Counted from the stretch's first letter, positions 1 to 8,165 are shown. The stretch: 17,027 nt of DNA from an uncultured Porphyromonadaceae bacterium (GCA_902489275.1 CABTZK010000033.1:1-17027); one strand, 5' to 3'. A program made the numbers and translations. The notes: generated by a model from the sequence alone, not told the origin.

Positions 1-96
1 GCTTGCAGTTGCCGGTCTTAACGCACTCTTGCTTGCAGTTGCAGTTGCCGGTCTTAACGCACTCTTGCTTGCAGTTGCCGGTTTTAACGCACTCTT
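1..96. repeat. 30-bp in-frame tandem repeat
   Basis: Three copies are visible: 1-30, 31-66 and 67-96. The middle copy carries a 6-bp internal duplication and the third differs by one base. The period is a multiple of three, so copy-number change would add or remove the ten-residue unit CKQECVKTGN without shifting frame. The array continues beyond base 1, so its total length is unknown. Confidence 0.9.
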
Positions 97-235
97 GCTT
101 GCAATTTGCCTTTTCGCACTTCTCGCACTTGCACTTGGCGTCTTTTTGCAACCCTGTGGTCTGAATCTGATTCTGGGCTTGAGCCACACACACGGCCAGC
201 ACTGCTGCCATGCACATCAACATGATTTTTTTCAT
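1..235 (-). CDS. secreted cysteine-rich repeat protein, N-terminal part (partial at window edge)
   Basis: The frame is open from an ATG at 235 down to base 1 with no stop, so the C-terminus lies outside the window (78 codons seen). The first 20 or so residues are a classical signal peptide (MKKIMLMCMAAVLAVCVAQAQ) with cleavage likely after AQA. After a short Gln/Thr linker the chain becomes Cys- and Lys-rich: KCKCEKCEKANCKQEC, then a repeated ten-residue unit CKQECVKTGN, once extended by an extra Asn-Cys. I do not recognise a named family. Dense, regularly spaced cysteines in an exported protein could bind metal or form disulfides; that is inference. A good Bacteroidota promoter lies about 60 bp upstream. 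The opposite strand is also open here, but it reads as a Leu/Ala-rich mirror of the repeat without a sensible start. Confidence 0.8.
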   Translation of the reverse strand, partial: MKKIMLMCMAAVLAVCVAQAQNQIQTTGLQKDAKCKCEKCEKANCKQECVKTGNCKQECVKTGNCNCKQECVKTGNCK

Positions 236-296
236 ATTTGTTTGATTTAATGAATAAAATTCTATTTTTTTGCTAACAAAAAAATCGTTTCGGGGA

Positions 297-328
297 CAAA
301 AATAGTTAATCTTTTTACAATATCCAAA
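297..328 (-). promoter_or_regulatory. promoter of the cysteine-rich repeat gene
   Basis: On the minus strand TATTTTTG (304-297) matches the Bacteroidota -7 consensus TAnnTTTG, and TTTG (328-325) sits exactly 20 nt upstream as a -33 box. It would start transcription near 290, leaving a leader of about 55 nt before the ATG at 235. There are divergent promoters in the 340-bp gap between this gene and the next; 329-454 shows nothing else that I can name. Confidence 0.7.
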
Positions 329-454
329 TATTTCAGCCTGTTTCTCGTGGCAACGATTGGGTAAAGTCTGTAAAAGCCAGTCAGACAATGGGGCTTTCCT
401 AAAAGTTATGAATTTTTAACGAACCTAATAGGCTAAAAACCAAAGAAATGATTC

Positions 455-484
455 TTTAGAAAAAAGTTAATTTTACTAACTTTG
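455..484 (+). promoter_or_regulatory. promoter of the 595-residue exported protein gene
   Basis: TAACTTTG at 477-484 is a perfect -7 element. A weak TTTA (455-458) lies 18 nt upstream as a possible -33 box. Transcription should start near 490, giving a leader of about 85 nt. Confidence 0.65.
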
Positions 485-508
485 CAGTAGTCTAATCAAT
501 GACAATGA

Positions 509-546
509 GCCCAAGGCGGGACTATCTGGGACAATCCGTTTTGGGC
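509..546 (+). promoter_or_regulatory. hairpin in the 5' leader of the exported protein gene
   Basis: GCCCAAGGCGG (509-519) can pair with CCGTTTTGGGC (536-546) over 11 bp including two G-U pairs, with a 16-nt loop. The stem lies between the -7 element and the ATG at 576 and ends 29 nt before that start. It may affect mRNA stability or initiation. No known riboswitch is recognised. Confidence 0.35.
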
Positions 547-575
547 ATAATAACAGCTGCCCCAATGAAGAAAAA

Positions 576-2363
576 ATGAAAAAGAAGTTTGTTTTTCTAC
601 TCGTTTCAACATTACTCATGGGCAGCATGAGCGCAGTGGCGCAAGATGGCGTAGACCCCAATGCTCCGCCCCGGGTGGCTTATCGCTTTGACTTTGAGGA
701 TGCGCCAGTGAAGGATAATTACAACACCGAGGTGCTCACCATCGGCGGCAAGCGTTGGAAACTGCACAACGCGCGCATCGTCAACAGCACCACGCAAGGT
801 GTGCCACAGGGCCGCAAAGCGGTGGAGATTCTCGGCGACGTCGTTGACGGGGAGCCCGCCACGCTTGAGTTGCTCGACCCTATCGTTGGCAACACCATAG
901 CCCTTGCGTTCACCCATTCGGGCATGGATCGCGTGATCAGCCGCAGTAGATCGGCATGGCAACTGCAGGCCACATTCGACGGTGGCGCGACGTGGGCCGA
1001 GCAGCCTTTGGGCTTTGACAACAAAGATGTCCCCGCGCTGTTCACCGTGCAGGTGCCGGCTCGGGACAATGCCGAGTACCGCTTCCGCGTGATCTATACC
1101 GGCGCTTTGGGCATTGGCAAGAATTGGCGATTGCTGGTTGACGACATCATGGTGATGAAAGGCAATGGCTACAACATCCCATGGTATGTGCAGCCTGGCC
1201 GGTTGGGCGACGGTTTTTGCACGGCCGAGAGCTCCATTTCATTCGTTCCCATCTTGAATGGCGCCACATGGTGGTTTGGCCCGCAAGACTTCAAGTGTGC
1301 GACAACCTATCTTGAAATGAAGATCGACGACCGCGCGCCCGTGAAATACTACGAGATGCCCGAGGACATTGTCTTCAAGGCCGAGGAACTTGCCGAGGGG
1401 CCGCACCACATGACCATTCGCTTTATGAACCGCGACGGCAACGTGGTGTGGGACGATGCGCTCCAGGCCGACTTGGACTTCAACGTTTGCCCCATCACCC
1501 CCATCAAGGGCATTTCTAACCTTCGTCAGGCCGAGGTGGGCAAGTTCTACGAGCTCACCCCTAACGGGAACGACTCCATCTTCATCAACTGGCGTGAGGC
1601 CAGCCGTGCCCAGAAATGGCTGTTCGACGGCAAAGATGGAATTCTTGTCGATGACCCCAATTACTTGGACTACAGCGAGACGACGCCCGAAAGCCAGGTG
1701 GTTGTGAAGACCATGCGCGGTCAGTTGCTCAAGGTGGATAACAATCTCATCTTCAGGCTTGATCGCAAGCCAGAAGTGGAAGTCATCGCCTCCAATCCTT
1801 TCCACTTCCTCAACTTTATCCTCGACGATGCTTCCCTGCTCGACAATGGCGCTTACGCAGGCTGCCCCCTGGCGTTGACAGGCATGAGATTCAAGAAAGA
1901 TGTGTCGCAAATTGACGGAGACCCTAACGGCCGCATCGAGGTTGTGGATGCTCAAGGGCGGGAAATGATTCTGCAAAACATCTACTCACACAATTTCAAG
2001 AAAATTGACCTCATGGCGTTGCCTGCCGATAAGAGCATGACCATTTTCGGCATTGTGGGGCGTACCTTCATTGACAACAAGGTGTGTGTATTCCCTTTGT
2101 CGGCAATGGCCGAAGAGGCGACAGGCATTGGCAATGTACGGGCCGATGAGGGCAAGGACATCCAGGACAGGAACGAGGGCGGCAGCGTGCGCCTGAGCTC
2201 GGCACAGCATGCCCGAGTGGCCGTGTGCGACATGAGCGGCCAGACGGTAGCCAACTTCGAGCTCGACGGGTCGTCGGTGAGCCTCTATTTGGGCAAAGGC
2301 GCTTATGTGGCCATTGCGCAATTCGAGGATGGAACAACGAGAACGGTTAAGTTCGTGAATTAA
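576..2363 (+). CDS. exported multidomain protein with choice-of-anchor-J-like domain and sorting-like tail
   Basis: The ATG at 576 opens a clear signal peptide (residues 1-22, MKKKFVFLLV...SAVAQ). Residues about 36-193 look like a choice-of-anchor-J/MAM-like beta-sandwich: FDFED near the start, a GGATW segment, and a closing VDDIMV strand. Residues about 215-305 form a second beta-rich module, and about 310-510 a third that includes an OB-fold-like GKFYEL segment. The last 80 residues hold a Ser/Gly linker, then VAVCDMSGQ...LGKGAYVAIAQF...TVKFVN. That layout resembles a type IX secretion C-terminal domain (VxxxxGxxV...GxYxxxxxxxG...KxxxxK). The protein is therefore probably carried to the outer surface or released. 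Its function is unknown; such domains often bind glycans or proteins. A leader hairpin and its own promoter and terminator make it a single-gene unit. Confidence 0.85.
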   Translation: MKKKFVFLLVSTLLMGSMSAVAQDGVDPNAPPRVAYRFDFEDAPVKDNYNTEVLTIGGKRWKLHNARIVNSTTQGVPQGRKAVEILGDVVDGEPATLELLDPIVGNTIALAFTHSGMDRVISRSRSAWQLQATFDGGATWAEQPLGFDNKDVPALFTVQVPARDNAEYRFRVIYTGALGIGKNWRLLVDDIMVMKGNGYNIPWYVQPGRLGDGFCTAESSISFVPILNGATWWFGPQDFKCATTYLEMKIDDRAPVKYYEMPEDIVFKAEELAEGPHHMTIRFMNRDGNVVWDDALQADLDFNVCPITPIKGISNLRQAEVGKFYELTPNGNDSIFINWREASRAQKWLFDGKDGILVDDPNYLDYSETTPESQVVVKTMRGQLLKVDNNLIFRLDRKPEVEVIASNPFHFLNFILDDASLLDNGAYAGCPLALTGMRFKKDVSQIDGDPNGRIEVVDAQGREMILQNIYSHNFKKIDLMALPADKSMTIFGIVGRTFIDNKVCVFPLSAMAEEATGIGNVRADEGKDIQDRNEGGSVRLSSAQHARVAVCDMSGQTVANFELDGSSVSLYLGKGAYVAIAQFEDGTTRTVKFVN

Positions 2364-2391
2364 CGTTCAAGCTCACCCCCATTTACTTTTT

Positions 2392-2427
2392 CCCACGCTT
2401 GCATGGCCAGGCGTGGGATATTGTTTT
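2392..2427 (+). terminator. intrinsic terminator after the exported protein gene
   Basis: CCCACGCTTG (2392-2401) pairs with CAGGCGTGGG (2408-2417) over 10 bp with one G-U pair and a 6-nt loop, followed by the T-rich ATATTGTTTTT. It lies 29 bp after the stop codon and separates this gene from the phosphatase pair. Confidence 0.75.
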
Positions 2428-2512
2428 TGAGGAGCTGCGTGCCAGTGTAAAAGTCATTCTCTTGATCGCTCGTTTCCTGCTTCCCGATGCGTCTCAATCA
2501 AGAATTATTTCG

Positions 2513-2520
2513 TAACTTTG
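2513..2520 (+). promoter_or_regulatory. -7 element of the phosphatase pair promoter
   Basis: TAACTTTG is a perfect Bacteroidota -7 element. No convincing -33 box is seen at the usual spacing. It lies 36 bp before the ATG at 2556. It also lies inside an in-frame upstream extension that begins at an ATG at 2487, which argues that the extension is not translated. Confidence 0.65.
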
Positions 2521-2555
2521 CAAGGACTAAAAAAGGTTTATCGTTTAATCAAAAT

Positions 2556-3851
2556 ATGGAGATGGTGAAAAGATTTCTAATGATGTTGGCCCTGATGGCG
2601 GCATTTGCAGCCTGGGCAGGGACACGCGAGGACTTCAAAGCGAACCCCAAATTGAGCGCCAACAACTTGCAGGCCTATCCACTGGAGAGCGAGTTGCCAG
2701 CGTTGACACCCGCTCCTGCGGGCTACATGCCTTTCTACATTGATCACTACGGTCGTCACGGCAGCCGCTGGCTCATTGACCCCAATGAGTACAGCAAGCC
2801 TGTGGAGTGGCTTGCCAAAGCCGACTCGGCTGGGAAACTCACCAAGCGTGGTCGGGAGGTGCTGGCCATCTTGAGAACCATTAAAGCCGCCTCAAGCCAG
2901 CGCTTAGGCGAGTTGAGCGACCTCGGCGCCGAGCAGCACCAAGCCATTACCCGCCGCATGTTCAGGAACTTTCCCGAGGTGTTTGCTGGCGATGCGCCTG
3001 TCGATGCCAAGTCGACGGTAGTGATTCGCTGCATCCTCTCGATGCAGAATGCGGTTGACATGCTTCGCTCGCTCAATCCCAATTTGCGCATCCGCACCGA
3101 TGCCAGCCAGCACGATATGTATTACATGAATTACAACGACAAGCCCACGGGCGCGCTCATTAACAAGGTCTACAAGGAACACCTTGGCCGCATCAAGAAC
3201 ACTTACTTGCACCCTGAGCGCCTCCTCAAGAAACTGGTGAGGGACTACGCCTGGTGCCAGAGAAACTTTGACACCCAGCAGTTTGAAATCTACGTGTGGG
3301 ACGTGGTTAGCAACTTGCAGAGCCATCATGCCTTTGACCACGTGGACATGAGCGACCTCTTTGACGAGCAGGCACGCCTCGACAATTGGAACTACAACAA
3401 CTGTGGCTGGTACATCTATGCCGGCAACAACGCGTTCACCCAGCACCGCGCCCCCTACCGCGAGGCGCACTTGCTGCGCAACTTCATCGGCGCGGCCGAC
3501 ACAGCCATCATGAGCGGGCACAACAGCGCCACGCTGCGCTTTGGCCACGAGAGTGTGGTGCTTCCCTTTGTGGTGCTCATGGGCTTGAATGGCATGAACT
3601 ACGAAACCGCCGATTTCTCAACGCTCACCGACAACTGGCCTTGCTACAAGGTCTTCCCCATGGGGGCCAATGTGCAGTGGATTTTCTACAAGAAGCCGGG
3701 TTGTGACGACATCTTGATGAAAATCTTGCTCAACGAGCGCGAAGCCACGCTGCCTGCCGAGGTCAAGACCGATTGCGCACCCTATTACCACTGGAAAGAC
3801 GTGCGCGCCTATTTCGTGAGCGTGCTGCAAAAGCAGCCCCTCGCGCAATGA
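2556..3851 (+). CDS. secreted histidine-type phosphatase, MINPP/phytase-like (copy 1)
   Basis: The 431-residue product (start at 2556 because the promoter -7 box lies just upstream; 2562 is an alternative) begins with a signal peptide ending near AAWAG. It carries the histidine phosphatase clade-2 signature HYGRHGSRW with RHG at residues 67-69; His68 is the expected phosphohistidine nucleophile. The C-terminal FGHE (His331-Glu332) supplies the expected proton-donor region. Length and motif form fit Bacteroides MINPP-type enzymes that remove phosphates from inositol phosphates such as phytate. By family knowledge the likely site is the periplasm or outer membrane; substrate is inferred, not shown. 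A close paralogue follows 37 bp downstream, probably in the same transcript. Confidence 0.88.
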   Translation: MEMVKRFLMMLALMAAFAAWAGTREDFKANPKLSANNLQAYPLESELPALTPAPAGYMPFYIDHYGRHGSRWLIDPNEYSKPVEWLAKADSAGKLTKRGREVLAILRTIKAASSQRLGELSDLGAEQHQAITRRMFRNFPEVFAGDAPVDAKSTVVIRCILSMQNAVDMLRSLNPNLRIRTDASQHDMYYMNYNDKPTGALINKVYKEHLGRIKNTYLHPERLLKKLVRDYAWCQRNFDTQQFEIYVWDVVSNLQSHHAFDHVDMSDLFDEQARLDNWNYNNCGWYIYAGNNAFTQHRAPYREAHLLRNFIGAADTAIMSGHNSATLRFGHESVVLPFVVLMGLNGMNYETADFSTLTDNWPCYKVFPMGANVQWIFYKKPGCDDILMKILLNEREATLPAEVKTDCAPYYHWKDVRAYFVSVLQKQPLAQ

Positions 3852-3888
3852 TGATTCACATTCCTGTTTCTTTAATAGTAATCTATAC

Positions 3889-5187
3889 ATGATGAAAAAA
3901 AGCATATTTGGACTTTTAGCGGCATTATTGACCGTGACGGCACTGGCACAGACGGCGGCGCACAAGGAAATCGACGCCAATCCGCTGCTGAGCGCCAGCA
4001 ACCATGTGGCCTATCCCTACGATGAAAGCAACTTGCCACAACTCACCAAAGCGCCTGATGGCTACGAGCCGTTCTACATGGCGCATTACGGTCGCCACGG
4101 CAGTCGCTGGCTCACGGGCTACCGCACCTATTCCAGGCCGGTGAGGATGCTCGAAAGGGCTGACTCGGCCGGTCAATTGACCGGCCTCGGCAAGCAAGTG
4201 CTCTCGACGCTCAGGCTGGTGAGGGACCGGGCCTATCAGCGCGCGGGCGATTTGAGCGACCTCGGCGCCGAACAGCATCAGGCTATTGCTCGCCGCATGT
4301 ACCGGAATTTCCCCGAGATTTTTGGCGGTGATGCCCACATCGATGCCCGTTCAACCATTGTGATTCGCTGCATCCTCTCGATGCAGAACGAGACGAGCGC
4401 GCTGAAGGCGCTCAACCCCAAGCTCGACATCGCGACCGATGCCTCCCTGCACGACATGCACTACATGGGCTGGGGATATGGCGAGGACACGCTGGCCAAC
4501 AGCCTGCGCAAGAGCCTTGACGGCCTGACCGATGCTTATCGCAACAAGTACACCCACCCCGAGCGTTTCATTGGGTCGCTCATCATCAGCCAGGACTGGG
4601 CCAAAGGCAACATTGACAGCAACTCGTTGATGAACGACATCTTCAGCGTGGCGGGCAGTTTGCAGAATCACCATGAGTTTGACGGCCTCTACCTGCTGAA
4701 TCTGTTCACCAGCGAGGAGCGTTATGACTTGTGGAAGCACAACAACATCTACTGGTACACCCATTGGGCCAATGCGCCACAGAATGGAAACCGCATGCCC
4801 TATATCGAAAAAGCGCTGCTGCACAACATGATAGCGAGTGCCGACTCGGTAATTGCCTGCAACGGCAAGGGGGCGTCGCTGCGTTTTGGCCACGAGACCT
4901 GCCTGCTGCCGCTGGCTTGCTTGCTGGAGTTGGATAGCGTGAACGATGCCTGCGACAACCTCGACAGCCTGGACCAGCGCTGGGTGAACTACAAGTTCTA
5001 CCCCATGGGCTGCAATATCCAGATGGTGTTTTACCGCAACAGTGGCGGCGATGTGCTGCTGAAAGTACTCTTTAACGAGCATGAGGCGCGCCTGCCCTTT
5101 GAGACGAAGACGTTCCCCTACTACAAGTGGAACGACATCAAGCGTTACTACTACGAGAAATCTTCCAAAAAGATAAATTGGAACTAA
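3889..5187 (+). CDS. secreted histidine-type phosphatase, MINPP/phytase-like (copy 2)
   Basis: This 432-residue paralogue of the preceding gene starts at an ATG at 3889 (a second ATG follows directly). It has a signal peptide ending near ALAQ and the catalytic HYGRHGSRW motif with RHG at residues 69-71, plus FGHE at His335-Glu336. The two copies align along their whole length, most closely over the DLGAEQHQAI and VIRCILSMQN segments, and diverge more around residues 150-270, so substrate or product specificity may differ. The 37-bp gap has no terminator, so the pair is likely co-transcribed. The 62 bp after the stop contain a weak inverted repeat (5197-5202 with 5217-5222) but no T-run. Confidence 0.88.
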   Translation: MMKKSIFGLLAALLTVTALAQTAAHKEIDANPLLSASNHVAYPYDESNLPQLTKAPDGYEPFYMAHYGRHGSRWLTGYRTYSRPVRMLERADSAGQLTGLGKQVLSTLRLVRDRAYQRAGDLSDLGAEQHQAIARRMYRNFPEIFGGDAHIDARSTIVIRCILSMQNETSALKALNPKLDIATDASLHDMHYMGWGYGEDTLANSLRKSLDGLTDAYRNKYTHPERFIGSLIISQDWAKGNIDSNSLMNDIFSVAGSLQNHHEFDGLYLLNLFTSEERYDLWKHNNIYWYTHWANAPQNGNRMPYIEKALLHNMIASADSVIACNGKGASLRFGHETCLLPLACLLELDSVNDACDNLDSLDQRWVNYKFYPMGCNIQMVFYRNSGGDVLLKVLFNEHEARLPFETKTFPYYKWNDIKRYYYEKSSKKINWN

Positions 5188-5249
5188 CTTTCGAGGGTGT
5201 GGGATCGTTGAAAAGACCACACGGCCTCATTCATGATGATTTATAAAGT

Positions 5250-6509
5250 ATGCCAGAATCGAATTTTATCGACTATGTGAAAATATTGTGCCGTAGCGGC
5301 CATGGCGGCAAGGGCTCTGCCCATTTGCACCGCGCCAAGTATTTGCCCAAAGGCGGGCCCGATGGCGGCGATGGCGGTCGCGGCGGTCACGTGTACCTGA
5401 AGGGAAACCGTAACCTGTGGACACTCATTCACCTGAAATATACCCGCCACATCTATGCTACCGATGGCGCGCCGGGCTATGAAAACCAGTGTACTGGAAA
5501 AGATGGCGAGGATCGCACCATCGAGGTGCCTTGCGGAACAGCGGTGTACGATGCCGAGACGGGCAAGTTCTTGTGTGAGGTGACCCGTGACGGGCAGGTC
5601 GTGAAACTGCTCAAGGGCGGCCGTGGCGGCTTGGGCAACACCCATTTCAAGACGGCGACGCGCCAGACACCTCGTTTTGCCCAACCTGGCGAGGAGGGGG
5701 TGGAGAAAGCGGTTGTCCTGGAACTGAAGTTGCTTGCCGATGTGGGGCTTGTGGGCTTCCCTAACGCGGGCAAGTCGACCTTGCTCTCGGTCATTTCGGC
5801 CGCAAAGCCCAAGATCGCCAACTACCCCTTTACCACGTTGGAGCCCAACTTGGGCATTGTCACCTATCGTGGACAGCAATCGTTTGTCGTGGCCGATATT
5901 CCTGGTATCATCGAGGGCGCAAGCGAGGGCAGAGGGCTTGGCTTGAGATTTCTGCGCCACATCGAGCGCAATGCGGTTCTCCTTTTTATGATTCCAGCCG
6001 ATGCCGACGACATCAAGCGCGAATATGAGATTTTGAGCAATGAGCTTGAGACCTTTAACCCCGACCTGGTGCAAAAACCCCGCGTGTTGGCCATCACGAA
6101 GATCGACATGCTCGACGATGAGCTTGTGGAGCAGATGCGTGTCGATTTGCCCGGCGATGTGCCTGCCGTGTTCATCAGCAGTGTCGCGCAAAAGGGGTTG
6201 ACCGAGCTCAAGGACTTGCTGTGGGCCACCATCAACGATGAGCGCAACCTTATTTCTGGGGGTGCTGTGCAGCATGACCTTGATGAGCGCCACCGCGTGA
6301 GAGAGGAGGATGAGTTCATCTTTGAGACCAAGGCGAAACCTGCTGAGAAGGAAGAGTCCTTTGAGCGAATCGGAGGCGGTCACATGAGCACTGCCGAGAC
6401 AGATGAGGTGCGCAATTGGGCTGACGAATACTGGGAGGAAGATTTCAAGGATGAGAATGAGGGTTTTCAAGTGGTGAGCGACCCCGATGATGTCAAGCCC
6501 AAAAATTGA
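5250..6509 (+). CDS. obg: GTPase Obg (ribosome assembly)
   Basis: This is a 419-residue Obg/CgtA GTPase, an essential protein that binds the large ribosomal subunit during late assembly. The N-terminal glycine-rich Obg fold covers about residues 1-160 (GGKGS, GGPDGGDGGRGG). The G domain follows, with G1 GFPNAGKST (169-177), G3 DIPG (216-219) and G4 TKID (283-286). The C-terminal 80 residues are acidic and look disordered, with no second folded domain of the long-Obg type that I can recognise. The ATG at 5250 begins MPESNFIDYVKI, a standard Obg start. The next gene begins inside its 3' end, which implies co-transcription and probably translational coupling. Confidence 0.97.
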   Translation: MPESNFIDYVKILCRSGHGGKGSAHLHRAKYLPKGGPDGGDGGRGGHVYLKGNRNLWTLIHLKYTRHIYATDGAPGYENQCTGKDGEDRTIEVPCGTAVYDAETGKFLCEVTRDGQVVKLLKGGRGGLGNTHFKTATRQTPRFAQPGEEGVEKAVVLELKLLADVGLVGFPNAGKSTLLSVISAAKPKIANYPFTTLEPNLGIVTYRGQQSFVVADIPGIIEGASEGRGLGLRFLRHIERNAVLLFMIPADADDIKREYEILSNELETFNPDLVQKPRVLAITKIDMLDDELVEQMRVDLPGDVPAVFISSVAQKGLTELKDLLWATINDERNLISGGAVQHDLDERHRVREEDEFIFETKAKPAEKEESFERIGGGHMSTAETDEVRNWADEYWEEDFKDENEGFQVVSDPDDVKPKN

Positions 6510-7275
6510 AAGACTCGATTTTGCTGTGCAAGTGCCTGGTGTGCTGGCTTTTTCCACCCTTCGGGGAGAGGTGGTCGCTGCCGATGCCTACAGCGAGGTG
6601 AACCTGTGTGACTACACGGGCGACGACTCGCTGCACGTGACGCGCAACCGCAGGGCGCTGTGCGAACACTTGCACATTTTGCCCGACCGGTTGGTCATGC
6701 CACGCCAATCCCACACGACCCGTGTGCTTCATGTCGATACTAAGTTGATGTCGCTGCCCCAGGTGCAGCGCGCGAGGTGTCTGCAAGATGTTGATGCGCT
6801 GGTGACCACGCTTCATGGGGTGTGCATCGGTGTCAATACGGCCGATTGCGTGCCGCTTGCGCTGGTTGACCCCACTGCTGGCGTGACCGCTGTGGCTCAT
6901 GCCGGGTGGCGGGGCACAGTGGGACGCATTGCGGCCGAGACGATTGCGGCCATGTGCCAGCTGGGGGCTGACCCCAAACGCATCCAAGTCAGCATGGGAC
7001 CAAGCATCTGCCCACGGTGCTTTGAGGTGGGCGATGAGGTGGTCGACCAGTTTGCACAGGCAGGATTTCCGATGAGCGACATCGTGACCCGGCCAGGAAA
7101 AGCCCACATCGACTTGCAGCGCGCCAATCGTTTTGTGCTGGAAGAGGCTGGAGTGCAGCCCGATAGGATCACCTGGAGCGGCCATTGCAGCCATTGTGCC
7201 CCTCAACGTTATTTTTCGGCTCGCGCGGCCGGCATTCATTCCGGTCGCACGTTCACAGCCATTTTTCGCCAGTAA
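6487..7275 (+). CDS. pgeF: peptidoglycan editing factor PgeF / purine nucleoside phosphorylase-like laccase-domain protein
   Basis: The 262-residue product belongs to the YfiH/YlmD laccase-domain family, whose members are reported to act on misplaced cell-wall peptides and on purine nucleosides. The three metal ligands are visible: His76 in QSH, Cys121 in TADC and His138 in HAGWRGT. The 17-residue Cys-to-His spacing matches the Cys107/His124 pair of E. coli YfiH. The C-terminal FSAR..GIHSGR segment is also typical. The start at 6487 (or ATG 6490) overlaps the end of obg by about 20 bp in another frame. Association of obg with pgeF is common in Bacteroidales. No signal peptide is present, so it is cytoplasmic. 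Confidence 0.93.
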   Translation: MMSSPKIERLDFAVQVPGVLAFSTLRGEVVAADAYSEVNLCDYTGDDSLHVTRNRRALCEHLHILPDRLVMPRQSHTTRVLHVDTKLMSLPQVQRARCLQDVDALVTTLHGVCIGVNTADCVPLALVDPTAGVTAVAHAGWRGTVGRIAAETIAAMCQLGADPKRIQVSMGPSICPRCFEVGDEVVDQFAQAGFPMSDIVTRPGKAHIDLQRANRFVLEEAGVQPDRITWSGHCSHCAPQRYFSARAAGIHSGRTFTAIFRQ

Positions 7276-7308
7276 ATAGGCGCTTTAACTTTCAATTTCA
7301 AGTCACAG

Positions 7309-8058
7309 ATGCAAAATCAATTCAGCAGAACTCAAATGCTTTTCGGGCAAGCGGCCATGGAAACGCTGGCAGCAAGCCGCGTGGCGGTGTTCGGTGTGGG
7401 CGGTGTAGGCGGTTACGTGGTCGAGGTGCTGGCTCGTAGCGGAGTAGGGGCTCTGGATCTCTATGACAGCGACCAGGTGGACATCACCAATTGCAACCGG
7501 CAAATTATCGCTACCGTCCATCACTTGGGCCAGTATAAGGTCGATGTGGCCGCTGAGCGCATCCAGAGCATCAACCCCAATTGCAAAGTGCGCACCTACA
7601 AGATGTTCTATCTCGCGAGCAATGCCGACGAGGTGGATTTGAGCGTCTACGACTACGTGGTTGACTGCATCGACACCGTGAGCGCCAAGATGGAACTGGC
7701 GCGCCGTTGCCATCGCCTGGGCGTGCCACACATCTGTAGCATGGGCGCTGCCAACAAGCTTGACCCGACGGCTTTCAAAGTGACCGACTTGAGCAAGACC
7801 AAGAATGACCCGCTGGCCAAGGTGATGCGCAGGCGCTTGCGCCGCGAGGGCATTAACCACTGCAAGTGCGTGTGCAGCGACGAGCTGCCCGTTAGGCCTG
7901 TGGAGCCATCGGCCGAGCGTGCCTTTGGCGAGACTCGTGGCGTGCCTGCCAGCAACGCTTTTGTCCCCGCTGCCGAGGGGGTGATTGTGGGTGGCGAGGT
8001 CGTGAAAGACCTTATTGCCGCTGCCGGGGCCGTGCGCAGCGGGGCCAATGAATCCTGA
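7309..8058 (+). CDS. tcdA: tRNA threonylcarbamoyladenosine dehydratase (TcdA/CsdL)
   Basis: The 249-residue protein is an E1-like ThiF/HesA-family enzyme of the TcdA branch, which uses ATP to cyclise the t6A37 modification of tRNAs to ct6A. Visible features are the N-terminal FSRTQMLFG, the nucleotide-binding GVGGVGG at residues 29-35, the D..D..N.NRQI segment around 53-65, VDCIDTVSAK around 121-130, and the HCKCVCSDE stretch followed by the ASNAFVPAAEG segment typical of the family. It lies 33 bp after pgeF. A near-consensus TAACTTTC at 7286-7293 could give it its own start, but read-through from obg-pgeF is as likely. Confidence 0.94.
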   Translation: MQNQFSRTQMLFGQAAMETLAASRVAVFGVGGVGGYVVEVLARSGVGALDLYDSDQVDITNCNRQIIATVHHLGQYKVDVAAERIQSINPNCKVRTYKMFYLASNADEVDLSVYDYVVDCIDTVSAKMELARRCHRLGVPHICSMGAANKLDPTAFKVTDLSKTKNDPLAKVMRRRLRREGINHCKCVCSDELPVRPVEPSAERAFGETRGVPASNAFVPAAEGVIVGGEVVKDLIAAAGAVRSGANES

Positions 8059-8165
8059 TCAACGACACCAGCGGCGGCCTTGTAATAAAAATTCAAAATT
8101 CTGTCAAAGGCAGTTGCTTTATTCTTTTTTTAGCATAATTAGGGTGAATTATCAAAAAAAATGTC

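Noticed and set aside
1..96. CRISPR-like array
   Set aside because: Repeats are adjacent with no unique spacers, and they code in frame for a Cys-rich peptide.
4351..5220. Long minus-strand frame opposite the second phosphatase
   Set aside because: Val/His/Gln-rich shadow translation, no motif; the plus strand has catalytic motifs and a signal peptide.
5197..5222. Hairpin between the second phosphatase and obg as a terminator
   Set aside because: Only a 6-bp stem with a 14-nt loop and no T-run.
5241..6557. Long open frame on the minus strand opposite obg
   Set aside because: It is a mirror of a strongly coding GC-rich gene; its translation shows no family motif and low complexity.
8103..8130. 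Possible terminator after tcdA
   Set aside because: There is a T-run (TTCTTTTTTT), but the preceding stem is only about 5 bp with a G-U pair, too weak to annotate.
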